Positions 8,682 through 17,492 are shown, numbered from the stretch's first letter. The stretch: DNA of 64,000 bases from Streptomyces lydicus (GCF_000717345.1 NZ_JNZA01000012.1:62001-126000); one strand, 5' to 3'. Notes: generated by a model not told the origin, from the sequence alone. Numbers and translations are program-made.

Positions 8682-11402
8682 TCACCCCTTTGCCGGAAGC
8701 CGGGCGTAGGCGCGGACGTCGGCGTCCGGGTCGTCGGCGACCGAGGCCAGCGCCCGGGCGGCGGCCTCGTGCCCCGCGTGGGCGCGCAGCGCCAGCACCC
8801 CCGCCTTGCGGACGTCCGCGTGCGCGTCGGACAGGGCGGCGCGCAGCGCGGGGACCGCGAGCCCGGGGTCGGCGGCGGCCAGGGCCCTGGCGGCGCCGGC
8901 CCGGACCTGCCAGGCCGGGTCGCCCAGCGCCGTGACGGCCTGCGCGTCGTACGGCGGCGGGCAGCCGGTGGTGGCCAGCGCGCCGAGGGCCGCGGCCCGT
9001 ACGAGGGGGTCCGCGTCGTGCACCAGCGCCGCCGGCCCGTCCGGGCCGCCGGCCGTGCCCAGGCCGTGGGCCGCGGCCACCCGGACCTCCCGCGAGGGGT
9101 CCTGCGCGGCCCGCCGCAGCGCGTCGGCGGCGTCCACGGAGACCAGGGCCCGGACGGCCTGGATGCGGACCTCCACGACCGGGTCGGCGAGCGCCTCGCC
9201 GAACAGGGCCGGGTCGCCGAGACGGAGGGCCCGCAGGACGTCCAGGGCCGCGGCACGGACGACGGGGTCGGGGCCGTGCACGGCGGCGGCCAGGGGTTCG
9301 CGCAACGCCGGCTCCGGGGTGAGCACCTCGACCAGTTCCCGCAGCGAGGCCCCGGCCGCCGCCCGCACGGCGGGATCGGGATCGGCGAGCGCGGCGGCCA
9401 GCGCCGGGCCGGTGCCGGCCGGCACGCTCTCGGTGAGCGCGTCGACGGCGGCGCGGCGTACGGCGGGGTCGGCGTCGGTGAGGTACGGACGCAGCGCGGT
9501 GAGGTCCGGCTGGTCCTCGGCGAGGGCGAGGAGCCCGAGGAGGCGCGGCGAGGGGGCGCCGGGCGCCTCGGTACGGGACGCCGCCGCGGCTCCGGGCCGC
9601 GCCCCGGACGCCGCCGAGCCCACCGGAGGGGTGTCCCGCCGCCCCGCCGTCGCGACCTGCTCGGGATGCACCTCACCGAGGAACCGGGAAGCGCCACCCA
9701 CCGGGGTGTACTCCGCGACCGGTACCAGGTACGGCGCCACCGGGCGGGCGGTGAACTCCATCCTCCCCTCGGCGGATTTGCGCAGGTCCAGATGGTGCAG
9801 CCAGGTGTCGTCGTCGGTCTGCGGATGGTCGGTGCGCTGGTGGTACAGGCCCCAGCGGGACTCGGTCCGGGCCAGCGACGACCGGGCGGCCATCTCGGCG
9901 CAGTCGCGGATGAAGCTGACCTCGGCGCAGCGCATCAGCTCGTGCGGGGTGCGGGCGCCCATGCCGTCGAGGTCGGCGCGCATCCGCTCGAAGTGCTCGA
10001 CGGCCAGCGACAGCCGGGCGCCGCTCTTGGGCGGGGCGACGTAGTCGTTGACGAAGCGCCGCAGTTTGTACTCGACCTGCGGCTGGGGCGGGCCGTCGGG
10101 CCGGCGCAGCGGCCGGTAGACCAGCTCATGGGCCGCCCGCAGTTGATCTGCCGGCAACTCGCCCTCGTACGCGGTGAATTGAGCGGCGTCGGCGCCCGCC
10201 AGGTCACCGAAGACGAACGCGCCGATCATGTAGTTGTGCGGGACGCAGGCCAGGTCGCCGGCCGCGTACAGCCGCGGCACGGTCGTCCGGGCGTGCTCGT
10301 CCACCCGGACGCCGGACGCCGAGTGGCCGCCGCACAGCCCGATCTCGGAGATGTGCATCTCCACGTCGTGGGTGCGGTAGTCGTGCCCGCGCCCGGCGTG
10401 GAAGGTGCCGCGGGTGGGGCGCTCGGTGGTGTGCAGGATCGTCTCCAGCGCGGCGACGGACTCCTCGGGCAGGTGACTGAGCTTCAGGTAGACCGGTCCG
10501 CGCTCGGACGCGACCTCGGCCGCGAACTCGGCCATCATCTGCCCCGACCAGTAGTCCGACTCCACGAACCGCTCGCCGTGCCGGTTGACCTGGTAACCGC
10601 CGAACGGGTTGGCGACGTAGGCGCAGGCCGGGCCGTTGTAGTCCTTGATCAGCGGGTTGATCTGGAAGCACTCGATACCGGTCAGCTCGGCGCCCGCGTG
10701 ATACGCCATGGCGTAGCCGTCGCCCGCGTTGGTGGGGTTCTCGTACGTGCCGTAGAGGTAGCCGGAGGCGGGCAGGCCGAGCCGGCCGCAGGCCCCGGTG
10801 GCGAGGATCACCGCCCCCGCCCGGACGGTCACGAAGCGGCCGGTGCGGGTGTGGAAGCCGGCCGCCCCGACCGCCCGGCCGTCCGGGCCGGTCAGCACCC
10901 GCACCGGCATCACCCGGTTCTCGATCCGGATCCGCTCGCGCATCTCGCGGCGCCGCAGCTGCCGGTAGAGGACCTTCTTGACGTCCTTGCCCTCCGGCAT
11001 CGGCAGCACGTACGACCCGGACCGGTGCACCTGCCGTACCGCGTACGCGCCGTGCTCGTCCTTCTCGAACTTCACGCCGTACGACTCCAGCCGCTGCACC
11101 ATCGCGAAGCCGCGGGTCGCGGTCTGGCGGACGGTGGACTGGTCGACGATGCCGTCGTTGGCGCGGGTGATCTCGGCGACGTAGTCGTCCGGCTCCGCCC
11201 GCCCGGGCACGACGGCGTTGTTGACGCCGTCCATGCCCATCGCCAGCGCGCCGGAGTGGCGGACGTGCGCCTTCTCCAACAGCAGGACGGACGCGCCGCG
11301 TTCGGCTGCGGTGAGCGCCGCCATGGTGCCGGCGGTGCCGCCGCCGATGACGAGGACGTCGCAGGAGCGCTCCTCGGCATCGGCGAGTGCGGGGATCTCC
11401 AT
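8682..11402 (-). CDS. AprA/fumarate-reductase-like flavoprotein fused to HEAT repeats
   Basis: A 906-residue fusion. Residues ~14-43 form an FAD Rossmann motif (VLVIGGGTAGTMAA, ending LLLEK). Residues ~60-560 match the alpha subunit of adenylylsulfate reductase and fumarate reductase/succinate dehydrogenase flavoproteins: AGAVILATGACGR, ENPTNAGDGYAMAYHAGAE, LYAAGDLACVPHN and a helical C-terminal domain with RCAEVSFIRDCAEMAARSS. After a Pro/Ala linker (~585-612), about nine HEAT-type repeats of ~31 residues run to the end, each around a D-P-x-V-R-x-A-A core. Flavoproteins of this type work with a 4Fe-4S partner; a ferredoxin gene lies upstream in the same operon. The ABC ATPase stop is 11 bases before this start. 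The substrate is unknown. HEAT repeats suggest a docking surface. Confidence 0.9.
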   Translation of the reverse strand: MEIPALADAEERSCDVLVIGGGTAGTMAALTAAERGASVLLLEKAHVRHSGALAMGMDGVNNAVVPGRAEPDDYVAEITRANDGIVDQSTVRQTATRGFAMVQRLESYGVKFEKDEHGAYAVRQVHRSGSYVLPMPEGKDVKKVLYRQLRRREMRERIRIENRVMPVRVLTGPDGRAVGAAGFHTRTGRFVTVRAGAVILATGACGRLGLPASGYLYGTYENPTNAGDGYAMAYHAGAELTGIECFQINPLIKDYNGPACAYVANPFGGYQVNRHGERFVESDYWSGQMMAEFAAEVASERGPVYLKLSHLPEESVAALETILHTTERPTRGTFHAGRGHDYRTHDVEMHISEIGLCGGHSASGVRVDEHARTTVPRLYAAGDLACVPHNYMIGAFVFGDLAGADAAQFTAYEGELPADQLRAAHELVYRPLRRPDGPPQPQVEYKLRRFVNDYVAPPKSGARLSLAVEHFERMRADLDGMGARTPHELMRCAEVSFIRDCAEMAARSSLARTESRWGLYHQRTDHPQTDDDTWLHHLDLRKSAEGRMEFTARPVAPYLVPVAEYTPVGGASRFLGEVHPEQVATAGRRDTPPVGSAASGARPGAAAASRTEAPGAPSPRLLGLLALAEDQPDLTALRPYLTDADPAVRRAAVDALTESVPAGTGPALAAALADPDPAVRAAAGASLRELVEVLTPEPALREPLAAAVHGPDPVVRAAALDVLRALRLGDPALFGEALADPVVEVRIQAVRALVSVDAADALRRAAQDPSREVRVAAAHGLGTAGGPDGPAALVHDADPLVRAAALGALATTGCPPPYDAQAVTALGDPAWQVRAGAARALAAADPGLAVPALRAALSDAHADVRKAGVLALRAHAGHEAAARALASVADDPDADVRAYARLPAKG

Positions 11403-11413
11403 GCCTTGGCCTT

Positions 11414-12205
11414 TCAGAGGATTTCGGGGGTGGGGGCGTCGGCGAGCGACGCGAGGACCTCGTGCCGCAGCGCGACCGTCGCCGGCGCGTCGTGCGCGGA
11501 CCGCTCGCGCGGGTGCGGTACGTCCAGCACCCGGCCGGTGCCCAGCAGCGCGACCCGGTCGCCCAGGAACACCGCCTCGTCGACGTCATGGGTGACGAAG
11601 ACGACGGTGGCCCGGGTGCCGCGCAACGCCTCGACCAGCAACTCCTGCATCCCGGCCCGGGTCCGCGCGTCGAGCGAGCCGAACGGCTCGTCCATCAGGA
11701 CCGCGCGCGGCCGCCCGGCCAGCGCACGCGCCAGCTGGGTGCGTTGCCGCTGGCCGCCGGACACCCGGTGCGGCAGCCGGCCGGCGTGCTCGGTGAGTCC
11801 GACCCGGGCCAGCCAGCCGTCGGCCCGCGCCCGGCGCTCCGCGCGCGGCAACCCCCGTATGGCGAGGGGGAGTTCGATGTTCGCGCGGAGGCTGCGCCAG
11901 GGCAGCAGGGCGTCCTCCTGGAAGACCAGCGCACGGTCGGCGGACGGCCCGCCGAGCGGCGCGCCGTCCTGGCTCAGCCGGCCACCGAGCGGGGGCAGCA
12001 GACCGGCCAGGGTGCGCAGCAGGGTGGATTTGCCGCAGCCGGAGGGCCCGACGACGGTGAGGATCTCGCCCGGGGCCACTTCGAGGTCCAGGCCGTGCAG
12101 GACGGGGGCGCCGGGCCGGCCGAGCACGGCGCCGGCCACCGTCAGCCGCAGCCCCTGCGCGGGCGCCCCGGCGGGCGCCGCCGTGGTGAGCCCGGTGCCG
12201 GTCAT
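11414..12205 (-). CDS. ABC transporter ATPase, SsuB/TauB type
   Basis: A 263-residue single-domain ABC ATPase. Walker A is VVGPSGCGKSTLL, the signature VSGGQRQRTQLARALAG and Walker B RAVLMDEPFGSLDA. The switch His lies in VVFVTHDVDEA. The compact size and DEPFGSLDA form are typical of ATPases that energise nitrate, sulfonate, taurine and thiamine-precursor importers. Its ATG overlaps the stop of the permease gene by four bases (ATGA), so the two are translationally coupled. The flavoprotein gene follows 11 bases after its stop. With the permease and lipoprotein it should form an importer feeding the flavoprotein and ferredoxin. Confidence 0.93.
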   Translation of the reverse strand: MTGTGLTTAAPAGAPAQGLRLTVAGAVLGRPGAPVLHGLDLEVAPGEILTVVGPSGCGKSTLLRTLAGLLPPLGGRLSQDGAPLGGPSADRALVFQEDALLPWRSLRANIELPLAIRGLPRAERRARADGWLARVGLTEHAGRLPHRVSGGQRQRTQLARALAGRPRAVLMDEPFGSLDARTRAGMQELLVEALRGTRATVVFVTHDVDEAVFLGDRVALLGTGRVLDVPHPRERSAHDAPATVALRHEVLASLADAPTPEIL

Positions 12206-13047
12206 GACGGCCCGCCACTCGTCGCCCGGCCCGCCGGCGTCCGCAGCCGGCCGGCCGGAGCCGGGCCGGGACCGTGCGCGGTACGCGGCACCCAGTGCGT
12301 CAGCCGCCGCCCGGTCAGCTCCACCGCCGTCGCGGTGAGCCGACCGAGGAGGCCGATGGTGGCCATCCCGACGAAGACGCCCGGGTAGTCGACCACCGTG
12401 TAGTCCTGCCAGGTGCGGTAGCCGACGCCGTACTCACCGGAGATCATCTCGGCGGAGATCACACAGATCCACGAGACCCCGATGCCGACCGACAGCCCGC
12501 CGAGGATCCCGGGCAGCGCGCCCGGCAGCACCACCGACCGCAGGACGCGCCACCGGCCGCCGCCCATCGTCAGCACCGCCTCCTCCCAGACCGGCGTCAC
12601 CGCCCGCACCGCGTGCCGGGTGGCGACCGTGACGGGGAAGAACGCCGCGGCGAAGGTGATGAAGACGATGCCCTGCTCATTGCTCGGGAACAGCAGGATC
12701 GCCACCGGCACCAGCGCGATCGCCGGGATCGGCCGGAGCACTTCGAGCAGCGGTCCGCACAGGTCGGACACCAGGGGCGAGCGGGCGACGGCGGTGCCGA
12801 CCGCCACGCCCAGCACGGCCGCGAGCGCGAAGCCGGTGACGATCCGGGTCAGGCTCTCGGTGACGTCCTGCCAGTACGTGGCCGTGCCGAGCCGCCGGGC
12901 GAACGCGCGGGCCGTTTCGGTGACCGTCGGGAACTGCGCGAACCGCAGCCACAGGTCCACGTGGAACTGGGCGAGCACCTGCCACAGGGCGAGCGCCCCG
13001 AGGACCGCCGCGGCGCGCCGGGCGCGCCGCGTCCAGGGCGCGCTCAC
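12202..13047 (-). CDS. ABC transporter permease, SsuC/TauC type
   Basis: The start is the GTG at 13047 inside a GTGA overlap with the substrate-binding protein gene; this choice gives 281 residues beginning M-S-A-P-W-T-R-R. There are about six membrane helices. The EAA loop that docks on the ATPase is visible as EEAVLTMGGGRWRVLRSVVLPGA-like sequence (EEAVLTMGGGRWRVLRSVVL), then PGILGGLSVGIGVSWICVI. IPAIALVPVAILLFP is typical of sulfonate/nitrate family permeases. Four bases at its end overlap the ATPase start. It forms the membrane channel of the operon's importer. Confidence 0.92.
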   Translation of the reverse strand: MSAPWTRRARRAAAVLGALALWQVLAQFHVDLWLRFAQFPTVTETARAFARRLGTATYWQDVTESLTRIVTGFALAAVLGVAVGTAVARSPLVSDLCGPLLEVLRPIPAIALVPVAILLFPSNEQGIVFITFAAAFFPVTVATRHAVRAVTPVWEEAVLTMGGGRWRVLRSVVLPGALPGILGGLSVGIGVSWICVISAEMISGEYGVGYRTWQDYTVVDYPGVFVGMATIGLLGRLTATAVELTGRRLTHWVPRTAHGPGPAPAGRLRTPAGRATSGGPS

Positions 13048-14411
13048 CGGGCCCGCTCCAGCGCGGCGGCGTAGCTGACGGGGCGGGCGCCCGGGTGCCG
13101 CCGGAGCCAGGCGTCGGCGGTCGCCCGGGTGAGGAAGGGCAGCAGCCGCGCGCCGTCGCGCACCCAGATCGACTTGTCGGCGAACCAGCGGCTGCCGGTC
13201 GTCGCGTCGGCCACATACGCGGCCCGTACCGTGCCGCGGTGCGCGGCGACGAACCGCAGCACGCCGGCCGGGCCGGTGAAGGAGTGCGTGTGGTCCTCGC
13301 CGCGCAGCCACACCTCGTCGGCCGCCGGATGTGCCGTGGAGCGCACCGCCGCGGCGTACGTGCGGCCGTAACTCGCCTTGAGATAGCGGTCGTTGACAAA
13401 GGAGTCGACGTCGACCGGCCCGGTCAGCCGTGCCGCCCGCAGCACCGGTACGTCCTTCTTCAGCGCGGCGATCAGCTGCGGCTTGAGGGTGGGGTCGAAG
13501 GTGGCGACACCGCCGGCGCCGTTGTAGAGGTAGACCACCTCGGGCGGCAGCCCGGTCGCCCGGGCGACCTGCTGGGCGGCGGCGACCGGATGAGCCTGGA
13601 GATAGCGGGTCGCGTCCCGCTGCGCGGCGAGGAACGCCTTGACCACACCGGGACGTCGCCCGGCGAAGGCGTCCCGCACGGTCACGCCGTGGAAGGTGGG
13701 CAGGTTCAGCGCACCGCCGTCGTAGAGCGCCTGCGCCTTGCCCTGGAAGGCGAGCAGGCCCGGCCAGGCCACGAATTGCGAGAGCGCGTCCGCGCTGCCC
13801 GACTGCAGCGCCGAAGCCCCCACGGCCGGCTGCTGGTTGAGCTTGTGGATGCCGTGTTCCGGATCGATCCCGGCCCCGCGCAGGGCCCGGACGAGCGTGC
13901 CGTCGGAGGCCGAGCCGACACTGCTGGAGACGTTCTTGCCCCGCAGGTCGGGCAGCGAGCGCAGCCCGGAACCGGGCTTGGTGACGATGGTGTTGAGCGC
14001 CCCGCGCAGGTTGTAGCCGGTGACCGAGACCAGCCGGGTCGGGGCCCGCAGCTGCTTGCCGCGGGCGGCGTTGAGGAGCAGCGGGAAGTCGCCCATCGAG
14101 CCGATGTCGACCTTCCCGGCGACCATCTGCGCGGTGATCGGCGCCCCGGTCGCGTAGTCCTGCCAGGCCACCTTGTACGTCGTGCCGTCGCGCCGGCCCT
14201 GCGCCCGCAACTCCCGTTCGAAGTAGCCGAGGGAGCGCAGCAGGGTCCCGGCGGTGACGGTGTTGATGGTCTTGGACTGGTAGCCGACGGTCACGGTGAC
14301 GTGCTTGCCGTCGCCGGCCTGCGCGTCGCCGCCGCAGCCGGTCAGGGCGAGGGGGAGGAGCAGGACCGCGGCCGCCGGCGGTGCGGTGCGTCGGATCGGA
14401 GTGCGTGGCAT
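13044..14411 (-). CDS. ABC substrate-binding lipoprotein, sulfonate/nitrate/taurine family
   Basis: A 455-residue lipoprotein. The signal peptide ends in a lipobox LALTGC at about residue 26, so the mature Cys is lipid-anchored. The body begins HVTVTVGYQSKTINTVTAGTL, then has DIGSMGDFPLL and GVTVRDAFAGRRPGVVKAFL. This pattern is typical of NrtA/SsuA-like binding proteins, which take anionic small organic molecules or nitrate. It is longer than the usual ~330 residues: an extra C-terminal part (from about residue 330) contains HSFTGPAGVLRF and RSTAHPAADEVWLRG. The gene starts 13 bases after the ferredoxin stop and overlaps the permease start. The ligand cannot be assigned. Confidence 0.9.
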   Translation of the reverse strand: MPRTPIRRTAPPAAAVLLLPLALTGCGGDAQAGDGKHVTVTVGYQSKTINTVTAGTLLRSLGYFERELRAQGRRDGTTYKVAWQDYATGAPITAQMVAGKVDIGSMGDFPLLLNAARGKQLRAPTRLVSVTGYNLRGALNTIVTKPGSGLRSLPDLRGKNVSSSVGSASDGTLVRALRGAGIDPEHGIHKLNQQPAVGASALQSGSADALSQFVAWPGLLAFQGKAQALYDGGALNLPTFHGVTVRDAFAGRRPGVVKAFLAAQRDATRYLQAHPVAAAQQVARATGLPPEVVYLYNGAGGVATFDPTLKPQLIAALKKDVPVLRAARLTGPVDVDSFVNDRYLKASYGRTYAAAVRSTAHPAADEVWLRGEDHTHSFTGPAGVLRFVAAHRGTVRAAYVADATTGSRWFADKSIWVRDGARLLPFLTRATADAWLRRHPGARPVSYAAALERAR

Positions 14412-14424
14412 GGGGTGGTGCCTC

Positions 14425-14652
14425 TCATCGCAACAAGTAGGGCATGTTGACCGTGACCGCTCCGGTGGGACAGCGGGCGGCGCACGGGCCGCAGTACCAG
14501 CACTCGTCGACGTGCATGTACGCCTTGTTGCCGACCGGATCGATGGCGAGGGAGTCCAGCGGGCACATGTCGACGCAGAGCGTGCAGCCGTCGATGCACT
14601 TGGACTCGTCGATGGTCACGGGCACGTCCGCCCGTTGGGGGGTGAGAGGCAT
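14425..14652 (-). CDS. Two-cluster 4Fe-4S ferredoxin (AprB-like partner)
   Basis: A 75-residue protein with two complete binding motifs, CIDGCTLCVDMCP (near residue 19) and CWYCGPCAARCP (near residue 51). The N-terminal extension and short basic/aliphatic tail (MPYLLR) match small bacterial-type ferredoxins such as AprB and QmoC-like partners. GGAG lies six bases before the ATG. It is the first structural gene after the GntR regulator and sits directly upstream of the transport genes. The obvious inference is that it passes electrons to or from the AprA-like flavoprotein encoded last in the operon. Confidence 0.93.
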   Translation of the reverse strand: MPLTPQRADVPVTIDESKCIDGCTLCVDMCPLDSLAIDPVGNKAYMHVDECWYCGPCAARCPTGAVTVNMPYLLR

Positions 14653-14717
14653 GGCGGTCTCCAGGACAGGGGAAAGGCAAGGGGGAGCGGGGGTAGGCGG
14701 GGAGGGCGGCGCGGGGC

Positions 14718-15500
14718 TCAGACCGTGCGGTGCAGCAGGCCCCGCATGGTGATCCGGTCGCCGCGGAAGCGGATGAACTCCAGGTCGACGGGCGTGCCGT
14801 CGGCGAGATGGGTGAGCCGTTCGAGCATCAGCACCGCCGTTCCGCGCGGCGCCTCCAGCACGGCGGCCGAGTGCGCGTCGGCGTTGACGGCCTCAAGGGT
14901 GATCTCGGCGGTGCCCAGCGGCTGCCCGGCGGCCTCCTCGATCAGCCGGAACACGTCGTTGTTCTCCAGATCGGCGTCGAGCAGCGCCGGCCCGAGGTGC
15001 ATCGGGAGGTAGGTGAGGTCCAGCGACAGCGGCGCGCCGTCCAGCCGGCGCAGCCGCTCGATGTAGAGCACCTCGCTGCGCGGCGGGATCCTCAGCCGGT
15101 CCGCCACCGGGGCCGGGGCGGTCACCGGGCTGATGGTGCGGACCTCGTTGGTGACCCGGCCGTGCGGGAGCAGCGTCTCGGCCAGCCCCATCAGCCGGTC
15201 CAGCCCGTGCGGGAACTTCTGACACACCACCACCGTGCCCACCCCCGGCTGCCGTTCCACGATCTGCTCGGCGCGCAGCAGGCCGAGGGCCTGGCGGACG
15301 GTGTTGCGGGTGGCTCCGTAGTCGGCGCCGATCACCTCCTCGTGCGGCAGTACGCCGTCCGGGAAGCGCCCGCCGAGGATCTGGTGGCGCAGCAGGTCGG
15401 CGAGCTGCCGGGCGCGGTCAGCGCGGAGCCGGCGGCGGCGCGCGGCCGCTACCGGGGTCGTGTGCTGGCGGGTGCGTTCGGCTTGCATGCGGTGGACCAT
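14718..15500 (-). CDS. GntR-family regulator with UTRA domain
   Basis: About 260 residues from the ATG at 15500 (MVHRMQAERT); an in-frame ATG at 15488 is equally possible and neither has a strong ribosome site. The winged helix spans ~25-95, with GADYGATRNTVRQALGLL as recognition helix and GVGTVVV as wing. Residues ~110-250 form a UTRA/chorismate-lyase-like ligand domain (SEVLYIERLRRLDGAPLSLD, AVLMLERLTHLADGTPVDLE). It is the most upstream gene of the ferredoxin-ABC-flavoprotein set on the same strand, 65 bases before the ferredoxin. It probably senses the imported compound or a product and controls the operon. Confidence 0.9.
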   Translation of the reverse strand: MVHRMQAERTRQHTTPVAAARRRRLRADRARQLADLLRHQILGGRFPDGVLPHEEVIGADYGATRNTVRQALGLLRAEQIVERQPGVGTVVVCQKFPHGLDRLMGLAETLLPHGRVTNEVRTISPVTAPAPVADRLRIPPRSEVLYIERLRRLDGAPLSLDLTYLPMHLGPALLDADLENNDVFRLIEEAAGQPLGTAEITLEAVNADAHSAAVLEAPRGTAVLMLERLTHLADGTPVDLEFIRFRGDRITMRGLLHRTV

Positions 15501-15745
15501 ACCGACGGGTTCCGACCCGTGGTGTTGCCGCAACATTGCGCCACTTGCGGCCACGCCCACAGCGGCGGTGACCTGGGGTTCTGCGCGTCCCGGGAGGAAG
15601 ATCTGCCACTTGCGCGCGGTCACCGTACGCACCCGGCAACGCCCTCCGGTGCAGCGATTGCGGCCCGTCGGCGCCCGTGTCGCCCACCGGTCGCGGCCCG
15701 CTCCGGATAGCGTCGGCGGCGGACACCAGCGCAGGAGGTGGAGGC

Positions 15746-16672
15746 ATGGCCACATGGCCGGCCGTGCTGTTCGCACTGCTCGCGGCGGCCAGCAACGCAC
15801 TGGCCACGGTGCTGCAGCGGCGTGCGGCACGCACCGTCCCGCTCGCCCCCGGCCTGCGGCTGGGCCTGTTGGTCGATCTGCTGCACCGCGTCGCCTGGCT
15901 CGGCGGGATGCTCGCGGTCATCGCCGCCGCCTGCTTCCAGGCGCTGGCGCTCTCCCAGGGCGCGCTGTCGGTGGTCCAGCCCCTCTTCGTCCTGGAACTC
16001 CCGCTGGCCCTGCTCATCGGCCGGCTGGTCCTCGGCGGCCGGATCCCGCGCGGCGGCTGGGTGGGCGTGACGCTGATCGTCGTCGGGCTCGGCTCCGCCC
16101 TGGCGGCCGCCGCGCCCACCATCGGCACCGACCACGCACCCTTCAGCCGCTGGATCCTGGCCCTCGCGGTGTGCGCCGGGGTGATCGCCACGGCGGTCGG
16201 CGGCGCGCTGCGCCACGGGGCGGGCGGGGTACGTGCCGCGTGCTTTGCCGCGTCCGCGGCCGTCGCCTACGCCCTCACCGCGGCCCTGATGAAGGACGCC
16301 ACCCACGCCTGGCAGACCGGCGGCGCCGCCGTGTTCTTCGCGTCCTGGCCGACCTACGGCTTCGCGCTGGTCGGCGTACTGGCGCTGTTCCTCTTCGAGA
16401 ACGCCATGCAGTCCGGCCCGCTGACCGCCTCCCAGCCGGTGCTCACCCTCGGCGACGCGCTGGTGAGCCTGTCGCTGGGGGTCACCCTGTTCGACGAACG
16501 GGTCCGGACCGGCTGGTGGCTGGTCCCCGAGGCGCTGGGCATCGGACTGGTCCTGTGGGGTGCCGAACTGCTCTCCCGGGTCGCCCTCACCCGGGACCTG
16601 GCCGGCCTCGAGCAACGGCCGGCCGTGGCCGGGGACGGCGCCGGCGTGGAGCCCGGGACGCCGTCCTCCTGA
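15746..16672 (+). CDS. EamA/DMT-family transporter
   Basis: The start is the ATG at 15746, preceded by AGGAGGTGGAGGC, a strong ribosome site. The 308-residue product has nine to ten hydrophobic helices throughout (MATWPAVLFALLAAASNALA, ALSQGALSVVQPLFVLELPL, QPVLTLGDALVSLSLGVTLF). This is the pattern of two-repeat drug/metabolite transporters often annotated as DMT family proteins in Streptomyces. A hydrophilic tail of about 25 residues ends the protein. Substrate and direction are unknown. It is divergent from the GntR regulator, so it may share control with the flavoprotein operon, but nothing in the intergenic sequence proves this. Confidence 0.85.
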   Translation: MATWPAVLFALLAAASNALATVLQRRAARTVPLAPGLRLGLLVDLLHRVAWLGGMLAVIAAACFQALALSQGALSVVQPLFVLELPLALLIGRLVLGGRIPRGGWVGVTLIVVGLGSALAAAAPTIGTDHAPFSRWILALAVCAGVIATAVGGALRHGAGGVRAACFAASAAVAYALTAALMKDATHAWQTGGAAVFFASWPTYGFALVGVLALFLFENAMQSGPLTASQPVLTLGDALVSLSLGVTLFDERVRTGWWLVPEALGIGLVLWGAELLSRVALTRDLAGLEQRPAVAGDGAGVEPGTPSS

Positions 16673-16938
16673 CCCGGCTCACACAGCGGCTCGCCGTCGA
16701 CCTCTACGACCAGCTGCACAGCTGGATCGGCGGGGCGATCCGACGGGGCATCGACGCGGGCGAGTTCACCGACTGCGAGGCCGACGAGGTCGCCACGCTG
16801 CTGATGGCGCTGAGCGACGGCTTCGGCATCCGGCTGATGCCGGACGATCCCCGGATCGACCTGGCGTCCGCCCAGGCGGCCATCTGACGGGCCGTCGCGG
16901 GGACGCTCGGCGTGCCCGGCACCTTCCCCGAGACCTGA
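16668..16938 (+). pseudogene. C-terminal remnant of a TetR-type regulator with an internal stop
   Basis: In the frame starting just inside the transporter's end, the sequence LYDQLHSWIGGAIRRGIDAG and then CEADEVATLLMALSDGFGIR resembles the ligand-binding C-terminus of TetR regulators. The helix-turn-helix half is missing entirely. A TGA at 16885-16887 follows SAQAAI. Reading through, the frame continues as RAVAGTLGVPGTFPET to a second stop at 16936-16938, so the first stop probably replaces a Trp codon. This is a decayed gene that once sat next to the transporter. Confidence 0.6.
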
Positions 16939-16968
16939 GTCCGCCCTCCCCGGCCGGGGAGCGACGCC

Positions 16969-17361
16969 CTACGCCGTCCCGCTGATCCGCTCCGGGGCGA
17001 TGACGAAGAGCACTCGCTCCTCGTCCCGGCCCCCGAACCACGGGTAGGGGCGGCCGAGGTACTTCTGCGACAGCTTCTCGATGTGGTCGACCGCGCCGTC
17101 GGTGGTCACCCTGACGACCCTGCCCCGGACCTGGAAGTACCGGGAGGGATCGGCGGGGTCGGAGACGGCGACCGCCACGCGGGCGTCCCGCTCGATGTTC
17201 CTGGTCTTCACGTGCGTACGGACGCTGTTGACCAGCACGTGCTCGCCGTCGGTGTCGACCCAGGTCTGGGTCAGCTGCGGCGAGCCGTCGGGCATGGACG
17301 TGGCCAGGTAGCAGGTACTCGCCCCGCGCAGCAGCGCGAGGAGTTCGGGGGGAAGGTGCAC
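16969..17361 (-). CDS. PPOX-class (F420- or FMN-dependent) oxidoreductase
   Basis: A 130-residue single-domain split-barrel protein. LRGASTCYLATSMPDGSPQL and NIERDARVAVAVSDP are the usual core of the pyridoxamine-oxidase-like F420 enzymes of actinomycetes. YFQVRGRVVRVTTDGAVDHI and YPWFGGRDEERVLFVIAPER complete the fold. These proteins act as dimers in the cytosol and reduce or oxidise diverse substrates with F420 or flavin; the specific reaction cannot be read. It is divergent from the MarR-MFS operon by about 175 bases. Confidence 0.9.
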   Translation of the reverse strand: MHLPPELLALLRGASTCYLATSMPDGSPQLTQTWVDTDGEHVLVNSVRTHVKTRNIERDARVAVAVSDPADPSRYFQVRGRVVRVTTDGAVDHIEKLSQKYLGRPYPWFGGRDEERVLFVIAPERISGTA

Positions 17362-17471
17362 AGCGGTCTCCTGGCCGTCGGTTCACTCCGGAGCATAAAC
17401 GCCCGCCGCGCACCCCCCGCCGGGCGCCCCGCGCCCCGGCCGGGTGCGCGGCACTCCACCGCGGCCGCTAA

Positions 17472-17492
17472 GCTTGCTAGGTACAAGCAAGC
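17472..17492. promoter_or_regulatory. Inverted repeat, probable MarR operator
   Basis: GCTTGCT (17472-17478) and AGCAAGC (17486-17492) are perfect arms with a 7-base spacer. The site lies 44 bases before the MarR start, in the promoter region. A 21-bp dyad of this form, containing CTTG half sites, is what MarR dimers usually bind. Confidence 0.65.

Noticed and set aside
8469..12338. A 1289-codon plus-strand frame opposite the flavoprotein operon
   Set aside because: Same reason: no protein-like features, and it covers several real minus-strand genes.
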